Source of the DNA: JBAXQQ01 sp037131695
GTDB lineage: Bacteria > Armatimonadota > Hebobacteria > CAIYQO01
Reading direction: 5' to 3'
DNA length: 64,000 nucleotides
Assembly: GCA_964638715.1 (NCBI GenBank)
Contig: CAZWZF010000011.1
Coordinates: 1-64,000 of the forward strand
Shown here piece by piece: positions 36,192 to 45,945 of the stretch. The notes under the pieces are model-generated. The model had not been told where the DNA came from and did not search any database. It saw nothing but the letters and a program-made list of their open reading frames with translations. The first letter of the stretch is position 1; each line of letters opens with the position of its first letter. A program made the translations under genes and the position numbers.

Positions 36192-37397
36192 ATGCAACCA
36201 ACTCAATTCACTCACGTCAAGGGAGACCGAACGGGGTTCACCCTCATTGAACTCCTGGTCGTCATCTCTATTATAGCCGTGCTGGCGGCTATCCTCTTTC
36301 CCGTCTTTGCACGGGCGAGAGAGAAGGCGCGGCAGTCGACCTGCACCAGCAATCAGCGACAAATTGCTGCATCTATACAGATGTATGCGCAGGATCATGA
36401 GGAATCATTGCCGGATATTGCCACGGTGTGGGGCGATATCAAAGTGGACGTCGGCATCCTCGTCTGCCCAACCGCGGGGAAATCCACCCCGAACGGCTAC
36501 GTGTATCACAAAGATGCCGGCGGGATGGCGCTTGGCGCCATCAAAGATCCGACCAGTGTCATGCTGACCGCAGACGGCGTGCGTTCCCAGGACACCTCGC
36601 ATTATGCGAATGTCGCGTATGCGACATCGGACATTCTGCTGCGTCACAGTAATAAGACAATCATTGCCTATGTAGACGGCCATGTTGCCACTACGGCGAA
36701 TCCGCCAGCGTTTACCCCACCCTACTCGGACAGTCTGGCGGCCTGGTTCAATGCCAGTAGCCTGACCGTCGCCAATGGTGCGAAAATAGATTGCTGGACG
36801 GATGGAATCGCCGCCATAAAGGCCACGCAGTCGAATACCAGTTATCAGCCGACTCTGCTGTCTTCGGCATGCGGAAACGGACATCCGGCCGTGCGTTTTA
36901 CCGGCACATCCGCTGGGTCGGCTACAGCGTATAATGCCTTGACATTCAGCGGGTTATCACTGGCGAACTGGTCTGTGTTGCTGGTGTATCGATCGAAGGA
37001 AACCAGTAACCTGCTATATTATCCGATGACGTGGGATACCTCCGGCAGTCCTGGTGGAATTTATGCCGGCGGCACCTTCTTATCACAGGCGTTTGGATTG
37101 GCGATCGGCGCGACGTCGAAAAACGCCACGGGGACGGTCGCACTTAATACCTGGTCGTTAGGACTGGTAATTAAAAGCGGCACTACCTATACGCGCATGC
37201 TGGATGCCAATTTCCCGGTATCGGATACAGGCACCGATTTACCCATTTCGAACACCGTAACGTTCGGTCTTCGCGGCACCGATACTGCCTGGCCCTTTAT
37301 CGGTGACCTCGCGGAGGTATTGATCTATAATCGGGCGTTGACAGGACCGGAAACCAATGATGTCATTACATATATGAAGAGCGATTGTGGACTATAA
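36192..37397 (+). CDS. type IV prepilin/pseudopilin-like protein with lectin-like C-terminal domain
   Basis: 401 residues, GGAGG before the ATG. The leader is followed by GFTLIELLVVISIIAVLAAI, with cleavage expected before Phe (Gly-Phe), and the helix continues as FPVFARAREKARQSTCTSNQRQ. The HSNKTIIAYVDGHV segment (H...DGH) is the usual end of the DUF1559/pilin-like first domain. From about residue 180 a LamG-type sandwich begins: YSDSLAAWFNASSLTVANG, and later DLAEVLIYNRALTGPETNDV. Such proteins are exported by a type IV pilus or type II secretion machine and may bind glycans. It lies 17 bases before the next gene and probably starts that operon. Confidence 0.85.
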   Translation: MQPTQFTHVKGDRTGFTLIELLVVISIIAVLAAILFPVFARAREKARQSTCTSNQRQIAASIQMYAQDHEESLPDIATVWGDIKVDVGILVCPTAGKSTPNGYVYHKDAGGMALGAIKDPTSVMLTADGVRSQDTSHYANVAYATSDILLRHSNKTIIAYVDGHVATTANPPAFTPPYSDSLAAWFNASSLTVANGAKIDCWTDGIAAIKATQSNTSYQPTLLSSACGNGHPAVRFTGTSAGSATAYNALTFSGLSLANWSVLLVYRSKETSNLLYYPMTWDTSGSPGGIYAGGTFLSQAFGLAIGATSKNATGTVALNTWSLGLVIKSGTTYTRMLDANFPVSDTGTDLPISNTVTFGLRGTDTAWPFIGDLAEVLIYNRALTGPETNDVITYMKSDCGL

Positions 37398-37414
37398 GTT
37401 GTCCTGGAGAATGT

Positions 37415-38869
37415 ATGGAATCAACAGCATTTGCCCATCGGGCATGTTACGTAAATTTCGCGGAGCATCTGCAGAACAGGTGGAATATCAACACCATGTA
37501 TCCCGGCGCGCCTAATCAATGGAAGCCGGAGGATTGGCGGCAGTTTTTTGTGATGCTGAAAGCATTTGGTTTTAACTGTTTTGAGTATTGGATACCCCCC
37601 ACCATGTTTGACCGTCCGGCTTTACATAATGACCCGGTAAGAATGCAGTTCGCGAATCAGATGCGCCAGGTACATGAAATAGCGCATGATGCCGGATTAC
37701 GGGTGAAGGCGATTATTGCCGTTAATACCATCGGCGCCGAATGGTATTTTGCCTGTCCCAATGTGCCGGCAGACAGAGAACTGGTTCTGTCGTTGTGGCG
37801 CCATTGGATGCGCGAGTTTAATGATCTGGATATCGTCGGGATATTTCCCGGCGATCCGGGCGGGTGTAATCGCAATGGATGCACACATGAGACATTTATC
37901 GAACTGTCGCTGGAAATATGCGATATAATTCAAACAGCAAACCCAGGCGCGCGTATAGAACTTGGTACCTGGGGAACTCCATTCACTGGTTGGGGTGATG
38001 ACATGCGGAGTGTCGAAGGCTGGCAGGGAGAATGGAATAAGCTGATTGACCCAACCAATAACACCCCGGAAGTGCCGTGTCATATCTGGAATGGAAAACC
38101 GGAACGCGCCAAAAAAGCAATGAACTATCTGCTTAAACGTCTGCCTGATTTCCCCGCCGATATGATGGTAGCGATTAATCTGGGATTTGACTCGGATGGC
38201 GATGCAACATTGGGTGGTGACGCGCGGCCATATACCCGCGAAGTGGCAAAGACACACGCGGTTACTACCTGGGATTACTCGCTGGCGGAAGGTGAGTTGA
38301 TATGTTACCCGCACTGGCGCTTGCCGCGAATGGCGTCGCGTCGTCGTGAGGAACGCGCAACCGCACCATACACCGGCGGGATGTCATATACCATGTCGCC
38401 AAAGCTGAATGTATTATCGTTATACGCTGCCGGGCAATTTTTCCTTGACCCGAATGCCGACCCGGATATCATATCACGCAATTTCTGTGCCCAGGTATTT
38501 GGTGCGGAAAATGCCATACTTGGCGAGTTATTTGAGGCATTTGAGGTTGTAAATGGCTGGGGTCACTACCCACGGCGCAGATGGTCGCGTGAAGTATTGC
38601 GCGGGGTATACGCTGAGATAATTGAAAGTGTGGAATCGGCTGACATGACTAAATGCATTTTGCCGATTTATCCCGACCCGGAAAGTTACCGCCAGGATAT
38701 TCTATGGTTCGCGCGCCAATTCCACGAGATGGCAGGACCAGCACCCGACCGCGAGAAGATACGAAAAGCATACTGGCAACGCGCACTTGAGATATACGAC
38801 ACCATCCCTATGTCGGTTGATGAACGGGCAGAGGAAGCGGCAACACAATTTTCGCGGATATTGTCGTAA
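37415..38869 (+). CDS. uncharacterised, probably TIM-barrel (glycosidase-like) protein
   Basis: 484 residues from the ATG at 37415 (CTGGAGAATGT upstream; the TTG at 37385 overlaps the previous gene). It begins MESTAFAHRACYVNFAEHLQ and continues WRQFFVMLKAFGFNCFEYWIPP, a strand-helix pattern typical of glycosidase-like barrels, with AGLRVKAIIAVNTIGAEWYF, then VGIFPGDPGGCNRNGCTHETF and RIELGTWGTPFTGWGDDM. I do not recognise a named family and no signal peptide is seen, so it is cytosolic. Acidic residues in FPGDPGG and other strand ends could be catalytic. It is co-directional with two UroD-like genes (gap 15), suggesting a cytosolic catabolic role. Confidence 0.7.
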   Translation: MESTAFAHRACYVNFAEHLQNRWNINTMYPGAPNQWKPEDWRQFFVMLKAFGFNCFEYWIPPTMFDRPALHNDPVRMQFANQMRQVHEIAHDAGLRVKAIIAVNTIGAEWYFACPNVPADRELVLSLWRHWMREFNDLDIVGIFPGDPGGCNRNGCTHETFIELSLEICDIIQTANPGARIELGTWGTPFTGWGDDMRSVEGWQGEWNKLIDPTNNTPEVPCHIWNGKPERAKKAMNYLLKRLPDFPADMMVAINLGFDSDGDATLGGDARPYTREVAKTHAVTTWDYSLAEGELICYPHWRLPRMASRRREERATAPYTGGMSYTMSPKLNVLSLYAAGQFFLDPNADPDIISRNFCAQVFGAENAILGELFEAFEVVNGWGHYPRRRWSREVLRGVYAEIIESVESADMTKCILPIYPDPESYRQDILWFARQFHEMAGPAPDREKIRKAYWQRALEIYDTIPMSVDERAEEAATQFSRILS

Positions 38870-38884
38870 TAAAGGGGTTCAAAA

Positions 38885-39967
38885 ATGACACAACGTGAAC
38901 GGTTGCTTAATATTTTTTCCGGCAACCCAACAGATAGAATGACATGGACCACACTGGTTGATGACAATACCCTGAATACATTACCGGATGATATGCGTGG
39001 AATAACCGGACATGATTTTTATCGCCATCTTGGATGTGCTATATTTTCTCTTGCAGGTTGGGGAACTCCATGGGGATTTAACTCGCCGCAACTGGTAATG
39101 CCAGGCGTAGAAACAATCAAATCTATTGACCAACAGGGAAACTATGTCACACAAACAACATGTAAAGATGGAACACTTATTGAACGCATATCACCACAAT
39201 GTCATCCTTTAGAATATCCGGTTAAAGATGCCAATAGTGTCCGTTTATTGCTACACCGATGGGAAAACGCGTATTTTCAGGAAGACAATGACACTCAAAC
39301 TTACTCACAATTATCTGGTGATATCGGTGAAGATGGTCTCGCTACTCAGTTTTTAGGCCCATCTACTATCCCATGGTTATTAGAAAATATCATTGGAGTA
39401 GAAAACTTTTATTACCTGATGGCAGATGAACCTGACCTGATGCACGCCCTGATAACGTTGATGCAGGAAAAAGAACTTACCCGGTTTAAAATTGCTGCTA
39501 AGCATCCATGCCAAATAGCGACATTAGCAGAAAATACCAGCACAGCATACATTAGCCCATATATTTATGAACGATATAATATGCCGTCACAATATGCCTT
39601 TGTCGACGAAATGCATAAAGAAGGCAAAACCGCGATTTTACATATGTGTGGTCATGTAAATAATCTGCTGTCTGTAATAAAAGAAACAAACACTGATGGC
39701 ATACATGCCTTAACTCCACCTTCATTGGGAGATTGTCCATGGGAAAAAGCACTGGATATTATAGGTGAAGACCTGATAATAATTGGTTGTTTACCACCGC
39801 ATTACTGGGTATTGCCTGATCCGCAGGATGTTGGCCATGCACTTGATAATATTATTACTCCCCGACTGCGTTCATCACGTTTTCTGTTATCACCATTTGC
39901 GGATGGCATAGCAATACCACTGAAACAATTTCAGGCTGTTGCGGAATGGGTTGATTCACAAACTTAA
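38885..39967 (+). CDS. UroD-family protein with HMCG motif
   Basis: 360 residues, AAAGGGG before the ATG. It starts MTQRERLLNIFSGNPTDRMT, the typical UroD-like opening. LHMCGHVNNLL keeps the His-x-Cys of thiol methyltransferase homologs. The third Cys ligand region reads SRFLLSPFADG and has no Cys at the equivalent place, though a Cys in IIGCLPPHYW is near. Zinc binding would thus be non-standard. It follows the barrel protein and precedes a second UroD-like gene by 61 bases. No corrinoid protein gene is nearby. Confidence 0.8.
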   Translation: MTQRERLLNIFSGNPTDRMTWTTLVDDNTLNTLPDDMRGITGHDFYRHLGCAIFSLAGWGTPWGFNSPQLVMPGVETIKSIDQQGNYVTQTTCKDGTLIERISPQCHPLEYPVKDANSVRLLLHRWENAYFQEDNDTQTYSQLSGDIGEDGLATQFLGPSTIPWLLENIIGVENFYYLMADEPDLMHALITLMQEKELTRFKIAAKHPCQIATLAENTSTAYISPYIYERYNMPSQYAFVDEMHKEGKTAILHMCGHVNNLLSVIKETNTDGIHALTPPSLGDCPWEKALDIIGEDLIIIGCLPPHYWVLPDPQDVGHALDNIITPRLRSSRFLLSPFADGIAIPLKQFQAVAEWVDSQT

Positions 39968-40028
39968 TAGAGTTGTCCGGAAACAACATCACAACTCTCA
40001 GAGATATTATTAAAGTTGGATATATAAA

Positions 40029-41147
40029 ATGATAAGTGATATGATGATGCTTACAGCTTTCAATAAGTTATTAACAGGTCAATCATCTGATACCATCGTA
40101 TGGACAGCCGACATGACTTACTGGATGTCGGGTCAGTATTGCAACGGCACCGCAGACCCGGCTTGGAATACCGAAGAAGGTTATCTGGCATTTCACCATA
40201 AAATGGGCGTAATGCCATATTATTATTATCAGAAATTCTGGACAGGTGCCGCAGAATATTCATTTGACATAAATATTCAAACAACTAAGATAGATAGAGA
40301 AACCCGGACAAAAATAATTACACCACACGGAGAAATAGAAGAAGTTTCTGTTTATCTGCCGGAAAGTTGCAGCGACGGAATTGTAAAACATTTTGTCGAG
40401 AACAAAAAAGACCTTGATATAATGCGATACATAATCGGCAACCGCAAATTAAAACCGATACATCTGGATGACCACAACGAACGCAGAAAATTGTGGGAGC
40501 AATATGATGGTTACCCGTGCCTTGGACTTCCGCGTTCTCCATTGGCATCATTTTTTTATGAATGGGCAGGTTTGGAAAACGGCATTTACCTGCTGGCAGA
40601 TTATGAAGATGAAATGCAGGAAATTTTTACCATGATGGAAGAACAGGAAAAACATGTAATAGACGCAATATGCAATTTATGTCCGCCACTGGTGCATTTC
40701 CCGGACAATCTTTCCAGTGAAAATATCACCGGGTTGTATGATAAATGGATGATGCCAACTCATCAACGAAGATTGGAAAGACTGCATAATGCGGGGATTG
40801 TTGCCGCAGTACATCTTGATGGCACTATTCGTGGTTTGCTGCCGAAATTATCTGCGGCAGGATTTGATGCTATTGAGGCTTTGACACCAATGCCAGTTGG
40901 TGATGTGTCTGTTGAAGATATGCGGATTATCGCGGGCAGTGAAGATGTAATATTGTGGGGTGGTATTCCCGGCGCGATGTTCGCACCACCATTCACCTGG
41001 AAAGATATGGAAAAGCATATTGAACAATTGCTATCAGCATGGCAAGGCACCAGATTTATCATCGGGGTAGCGGACCAGGTGCCGCCAGACGGAGACATCA
41101 CTTTTTGTAAAAAAATTGCTGATATGCTATTTAATAGACCGGCATGA
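40029..41147 (+). CDS. UroD-family protein with HLDG motif
   Basis: 372 residues. The segment VAAVHLDGTIRGLLPKL has His-Leu-Asp in place of His-x-Cys, and the C-terminal FIIGVADQVPPDGDI lacks a Cys ligand. The opening MMMLTAFNKLLTGQSSDTI fits the family loosely. A role as a zinc thiol methyltransferase is unlikely, and the activity is unknown. The barrel protein, this gene and the previous UroD-like gene form one co-directional unit. The last 21 bases overlap the 3' end of the convergent LacI-type gene. Confidence 0.78.
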   Translation: MISDMMMLTAFNKLLTGQSSDTIVWTADMTYWMSGQYCNGTADPAWNTEEGYLAFHHKMGVMPYYYYQKFWTGAAEYSFDINIQTTKIDRETRTKIITPHGEIEEVSVYLPESCSDGIVKHFVENKKDLDIMRYIIGNRKLKPIHLDDHNERRKLWEQYDGYPCLGLPRSPLASFFYEWAGLENGIYLLADYEDEMQEIFTMMEEQEKHVIDAICNLCPPLVHFPDNLSSENITGLYDKWMMPTHQRRLERLHNAGIVAAVHLDGTIRGLLPKLSAAGFDAIEALTPMPVGDVSVEDMRIIAGSEDVILWGGIPGAMFAPPFTWKDMEKHIEQLLSAWQGTRFIIGVADQVPPDGDITFCKKIADMLFNRPA

Positions 41148-42137
41148 TTCACGAACCACCAGGTTAGACGGATGCAGCAACAAAACAGGCGGTTGCGGGT
41201 TATCATCCGGATTTGCGTCACGTCGCAGCAAAAATTGCTGCCATATCCTCTGAACACCCGAATTAACCTGCTGATCTACACTGGTAAGGCGGGGTGACAG
41301 ATACCGCGCCAATTCAGAGTTTCCGCATCCTATTACGCTGATATCCTGCGGCACTTTCACCCCGCGCAGATAACATTGCCGCAATACTTCGGCGGCAATA
41401 TAATCATCATAACAAAATATAGCGGTAGGAGCCGGGTTACGTGACATCAGCATTTCTATCGTTTCATCCGGCAAATGCCAACTTCTATCCATCTTTTGCT
41501 GTAATACTGTGGGCAATTTACAATGCGCAAGCGACAACCCGCGATGTTTTATGCCAGCAATGAATGATACTGAACGTTCTGCCCATGAATAACCGAGGTA
41601 AGCGATTTGCCGGTGACCTTTTGATAACAGATAATCAATCACCTGGGTAGTCAGTGTCTGTTCATCGGTTTTAACAGTATCAACTAACAGTGGTTCAGGC
41701 CTGCCGGTAATGAACGGTAAAATATTCCGGCTTTTTAATTCATATATTAACGCGCGGGAAATTGGACGATAATCCGGACTAAACAGAAAAGCGGCACTGA
41801 CATTTGCCCGGATTAATCTGGTGATTAACGGTGCCATCGGTTCATTAACATTTGGGGTTTCCATGTGCAACACTTCATACCCATGCTGATAACCAAGTTG
41901 GACGAATTGCAGGGATAACTGGTTAAAAAATCCGGAAACCGGAAATATGCAGGCTATTGTCGGTGCGTAAGATAATACCGAAGTGGGAACAGGTTCAGAT
42001 GTATAACCATATTCCTCTGCCAAAGCAATAATTTGTTTGCGGGTGGTATCACTTATACGGGCATGCCCATGTAACGCCCGATATACGGTCATATGGGAAA
42101 CCCCGGCAATATCAGCCAATTTACGCAAAGAAATCAT
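41127..42137 (-). CDS. LacI-family transcriptional regulator
   Basis: 336 residues from the ATG at 42137; the longer frame to 42200 adds a tail unlike the family. The HTH is SLRKLADIAGVSHMTVYRAL with a hinge-like segment HGHARISDTTRKQIIALAEE. The periplasmic-binding-protein-like domain includes IDYLLSKGHRQIAYLG and TAIFCYDDYIAAEVLR. It is convergent with the UroD-like gene, whose 3' end it overlaps. The likely targets are the 36192-41147 operon or itself. The effector, probably a sugar or related metabolite, cannot be read. Confidence 0.9.
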   Translation of the reverse strand: MISLRKLADIAGVSHMTVYRALHGHARISDTTRKQIIALAEEYGYTSEPVPTSVLSYAPTIACIFPVSGFFNQLSLQFVQLGYQHGYEVLHMETPNVNEPMAPLITRLIRANVSAAFLFSPDYRPISRALIYELKSRNILPFITGRPEPLLVDTVKTDEQTLTTQVIDYLLSKGHRQIAYLGYSWAERSVSFIAGIKHRGLSLAHCKLPTVLQQKMDRSWHLPDETIEMLMSRNPAPTAIFCYDDYIAAEVLRQCYLRGVKVPQDISVIGCGNSELARYLSPRLTSVDQQVNSGVQRIWQQFLLRRDANPDDNPQPPVLLLHPSNLVVRESCRSIK

Positions 42138-42620
42138 AACAAAGGCATTGTAGTAAGTGGCAGGTGATGATGTCAAATGGATGTGGAAAGTGTGGAGCAT
42201 TAATCTTACCGGGGACAGACACGAATCCCGGGTATCTGTAAAAGTTTACCGGGATGTCAGCGCGGGATTCGACTCAGTCCCCTACCACTGCCGCACTTCT
42301 TTTTTATTATCTAAATTAAATTTCTACAAATTTATAAGCCGGTAATATGAAAAAACGGCTGTGTTAGTCAGTTAGTAACCAAATCCGAACAAAAAAAGTC
42401 ATGATATTAAATTTGAAAGGAGTTTACTTTTATCGCAATTTTTCGGTTACTTAACTTGTCGAAATGACCTACACTGAAAACTGAAAACCGAAAACTTAAC
42501 ACCTTGTCCAATTTATTTGGGATAGTGTAACAAAGTTATTTTTATTATTCCTTATACCTATTTACATACCATCAAATATTTATTACTATAGACACAGTCA
42601 TTGTGAATGGAGTAGTATTC
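42138..42620. other. gene-free 483-base stretch with hairpin and heptamer repeats
   Basis: GGGGACAGACACGAATCCCG (42211-42230) and CGGGATTCGACTCAGTCCCC (42263-42282) pair at 17 of 20 positions. CTGAAAA units at 42474-42487 plus CCGAAAA form another 7-bp array. The rest is AT-rich and contains the promoter region of the giant secreted gene, where I find no consensus box pair I trust. Confidence 0.6.
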
Positions 42621-45600
42621 ATGGTATTTCGCATAATATTTTTTCTTCTGGCAATTTTCGCCTTTTCCACTGTATTTGCAGCAGATGTTACTTATGGTTT
42701 TTTAAAAGGCATTGTAAAAACCGATGTCGGCGTTGTCTGTGCCAACGAAAAGGTTGTTATCACTGCCGGTGAACAAAAATTAAACTACACCACTGATGCA
42801 ACAGGCTCCTTTACCTGCATGGTTCCATCGGGAGATGCTACGATATTAGTAATGGGGTCAACCAAGTCAGTAAAGATTATTGAAGGCGAAGCATTAGAAG
42901 TACAGTTTGTGATAACAAAACCCGGAATAATGCTGACGATAAATAATGTAACTGAAAACAATGACACCACATATTATAATTATGAATTTTCATATCAAAA
43001 AAATGGAATGGACGGATATATACAAAGTCAGCGATTAGGATTGGGGAAATATTTTTTTACTTTGCCGGAAGATGCAACAGTTTTTCAAGCTAAAGTAAGT
43101 TTAAGAGTAAATAATAATTATGTATTTCCGCTTGGTTATGTGCATAAAGTATGGACGTTTGATACAAAAGAATTAAGGCACGACTTTACGATGGATTATA
43201 TCAAGCCGACAAAAATATCACTTAAATTATTCAATTCAGACAATACTGCAGTGGCAGATGGAACAAAAATATCTGGCAAACTTTCACGAAATTTACCACT
43301 TAACAATTTCACAGATTGGTCAAAAGTAAATTTAAGTGATAATAATCTATACCCCTCAATTTATGAAAATAACGATTATATACGATTTAATACTGTAGTA
43401 AAAGACGGCATGGCAGCTTTACCAGAATGTATGCCGGCAATATCATACAGTATTCAATTTTCTGTGGAAGGCGGTATGGATGGAGCGGCTATGCCAATGG
43501 TGGTAGACGAGAATGGAAAGGCTGATATTGATAGTTATAAATTTCAACTGCGCAAATTAATTCAAACAGTTTTTGACAGCGCAGGCAAACCAGTTGCAAA
43601 TGCAAATGTAAATGCGTCATATACATTAAAAGGACAAATTAAGGTAGTTTCGGCAAAAAGTGACGACAAGGGAATAGTAACCTGGGTAGGATTGCCAAAT
43701 TGCCGCGTCATCACCTGGGGTGACAATATTCCCGTTGGACTTATTGCACCAGTTATTTCTGAATTGACTACTCCATTTACCAAGCCACCATATCATTTTC
43801 CCAATGATTTTATTATTCGCACGACATCGAAAACAGGTGCTATATCTGGATATTATCAGTATGCAATAAATGATAAAACTCCACCTGTTTATGGCAATAT
43901 CAACACATCCGGCATGACTGGCTATAGTAGTATTCAAGGCAATTTTAACTCATTAATTACCATGAGAGTAATGACTGCAGAAGAGAATCCGCGATATGGC
44001 GAATTGTCTTTTTACGTACCTTATGACGATTGTCCGGTTCCTGACCCAAATGGTACCGAAGCTATTATAGAGATGACTAATTTTATACCAACAACCAGGC
44101 ATCATATAAAAATTTTAAATGCTGATAAAACAACCCCGGCGCAAATAAATAGCGTAAAAATATATTCTGATGAAGCTCTAAAATCAAATAATATTTATAG
44201 CTCTTCAATGTTAAAAACAAGAATAACCAGTGATGGTGTCGACCTGTGGTATATCAATCCTGGAACATACCGGGTTTGTGTTGATATGGCGGATGATTAT
44301 AACAGTCCAACCGCAATTATTAACCTGCCGGATAAAAATGACACCATAATCGTTATGCCGGATATAACAGGCACTGTACCTGGCGGTTCGATAGTATCAT
44401 GGATAGGTGCAGATGATCCTTCTGAATCTCATATTATGAGATATCTGGCAAACAATAAGGATGTGCCGATATATGCCGATAAAAAAACCACCCTGGCATG
44501 GTGGTGTAAAACATCGCCGAAAAATATGCGGGTTTGGAGAAATGGAAAAATATCAGATTTATCTCTGCGCCAGTTTAATATAAAACAAATTGATGAAAAC
44601 GGTAAACAGTCTACTACGAAAGATTTAGCAAGCAACAACCAGTTGTCCATGCTGTTTCCATCATTCAAGACTTCTGATGAGATAACAGAAAATACATCAG
44701 GCGTTAATGATAATTCTGAATATTCAGATATAAATCTGCCTAATAAAGGTGTATTAAAATTATGGTCCGCAAAGTATTTGCTTAATGAAAAAAGCACTGT
44801 TTTATCACCATCTATATTGAATATTACAAAAGACACGCCACAAGAAATAATTGTAACTAAAAAATCGGTCAAAAAAGAAGATAATAATGTTGGAAAAGTT
44901 AGAATAAATATTTACAAGGGAAGTTCTCAAGTTTATTTCAGAGGTAATTTATCGACTATAGAATCTAAAATTACATTTGATGGCAATGAAGATAATCCAC
45001 TATTATTTTGCAATATTGTACCGTATATTAAAATACCTGAAAATGCAAAAACAATGACCATTGTATGTCCAAAATATGGCATGATGAAAGATATGCCTAT
45101 AGATATAAAAGACAATACTATAAATATTGATGCAGATAAGTTTTTGCCTATGGCTGCATTAACAGTAAAACTGTGTGACGCAAAAGGAAATCAGTTAAAG
45201 AATGCTACCATCTCAGTTAGACGAATAGATCTTGCAGATGATGACTGTACATTATATTACGGGGTATTTTCTAACGACGGCACTTTTGTATTTAAAGGAC
45301 TACTTGCCGGAAATTATATAGTTTGTGGTGGAGAAAATAACAACAACGCGAATGCTTATAAAGCTGTAACTATAACTAATGACGATGTGAATAAGGTAGT
45401 AGATCTTGCATTAAGCGACAAACCTGCTACAATTCGTGTAAATCCATTTACTTATTCTTCCTCTACAACTTTAACAAATAATTATGCGTGGTATCTGCCA
45501 ACCGGCAATAATACCGCAGTTCCACTACCGGCAAATCAAGGTATTGCCCTGCCGGATACTCTTGATATAAATACGATACTTTACGCCATGTCCACAACAA

Positions 45601-45944
45601 ACGCAAGAAACGGAACTCCTGTATTTACAAATGTAAAATGGGCAAATAAAATATCGTATGAAAATGAGTTTAAGACAAATGCCAATATAAGCTTAATTAC
45701 TGATTTGCAGGATAACTTTATTTATCCATCTGTAATCCTTATATCCGGCACAGGTGCCTGGGAAGGTATAACATACCGCCAACAACTGCAATGGAATAAT
45801 TTTGGCGGCATTGAATCAGCCATTGCAAAGATTAGCGGTCCACCACCCGGAAAATGGAAGATAAAGATAATGGGTGATAAAATTGTCGAGAAAGAAATTA
45901 CTATGACGAATGCAGCGCAGGCAATAAGATTGGAGCTTAAATAA
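42621..45944 (+). CDS. giant secreted multidomain protein, paralog 1
   Basis: 1107 residues from the ATG at 42621 (GGAG 8 bases upstream; the GTG at 42603 precedes that site). Signal peptide MVFRIIFFLLAIFAFSTVFA then ADVTYGF. Residues about 22-95 form a carboxypeptidase-regulatory-like beta domain (VVCANEKVVITAGEQKL, FTCMVPSGDA). A similar unit near 320-380 shows FDSAGKPVANANVNASY and GIVTWVGLPNCRVITWGD; another near 850-920 shows LCDAKGNQLKNATISVRR. A conserved block LAWWCKTSPKNMRVWRNG is shared by all three paralogs. The C-terminal YPSVILISGTGAWEGI with PPPGKWKIKI is also shared. I do not recognise a family. It is extracellular by signal, probably adhesive, structural or binding. Followed by paralog 2 after 1 base. 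Confidence 0.7.
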   Translation: MVFRIIFFLLAIFAFSTVFAADVTYGFLKGIVKTDVGVVCANEKVVITAGEQKLNYTTDATGSFTCMVPSGDATILVMGSTKSVKIIEGEALEVQFVITKPGIMLTINNVTENNDTTYYNYEFSYQKNGMDGYIQSQRLGLGKYFFTLPEDATVFQAKVSLRVNNNYVFPLGYVHKVWTFDTKELRHDFTMDYIKPTKISLKLFNSDNTAVADGTKISGKLSRNLPLNNFTDWSKVNLSDNNLYPSIYENNDYIRFNTVVKDGMAALPECMPAISYSIQFSVEGGMDGAAMPMVVDENGKADIDSYKFQLRKLIQTVFDSAGKPVANANVNASYTLKGQIKVVSAKSDDKGIVTWVGLPNCRVITWGDNIPVGLIAPVISELTTPFTKPPYHFPNDFIIRTTSKTGAISGYYQYAINDKTPPVYGNINTSGMTGYSSIQGNFNSLITMRVMTAEENPRYGELSFYVPYDDCPVPDPNGTEAIIEMTNFIPTTRHHIKILNADKTTPAQINSVKIYSDEALKSNNIYSSSMLKTRITSDGVDLWYINPGTYRVCVDMADDYNSPTAIINLPDKNDTIIVMPDITGTVPGGSIVSWIGADDPSESHIMRYLANNKDVPIYADKKTTLAWWCKTSPKNMRVWRNGKISDLSLRQFNIKQIDENGKQSTTKDLASNNQLSMLFPSFKTSDEITENTSGVNDNSEYSDINLPNKGVLKLWSAKYLLNEKSTVLSPSILNITKDTPQEIIVTKKSVKKEDNNVGKVRINIYKGSSQVYFRGNLSTIESKITFDGNEDNPLLFCNIVPYIKIPENAKTMTIVCPKYGMMKDMPIDIKDNTINIDADKFLPMAALTVKLCDAKGNQLKNATISVRRIDLADDDCTLYYGVFSNDGTFVFKGLLAGNYIVCGGENNNNANAYKAVTITNDDVNKVVDLALSDKPATIRVNPFTYSSSTTLTNNYAWYLPTGNNTAVPLPANQGIALPDTLDINTILYAMSTTNARNGTPVFTNVKWANKISYENEFKTNANISLITDLQDNFIYPSVILISGTGAWEGITYRQQLQWNNFGGIESAIAKISGPPPGKWKIKIMGDKIVEKEITMTNAAQAIRLELK

Positions 45945-45945
45945 G

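Noticed and set aside
37697..38314. 205-residue minus-strand ORF inside the barrel protein gene
   Set aside because: Antisense shadow; composition does not look like a protein and the plus-strand frame has a ribosome site and operon context.
42211..42282. tRNA-like sequence with a GATTCGACTC stretch and paired ends
   Set aside because: The acceptor-like arms pair at 6 of 7 positions, but the expected T-stem (5+7+5) does not form and there is no anticodon arm. It fits an imperfect hairpin repeat.
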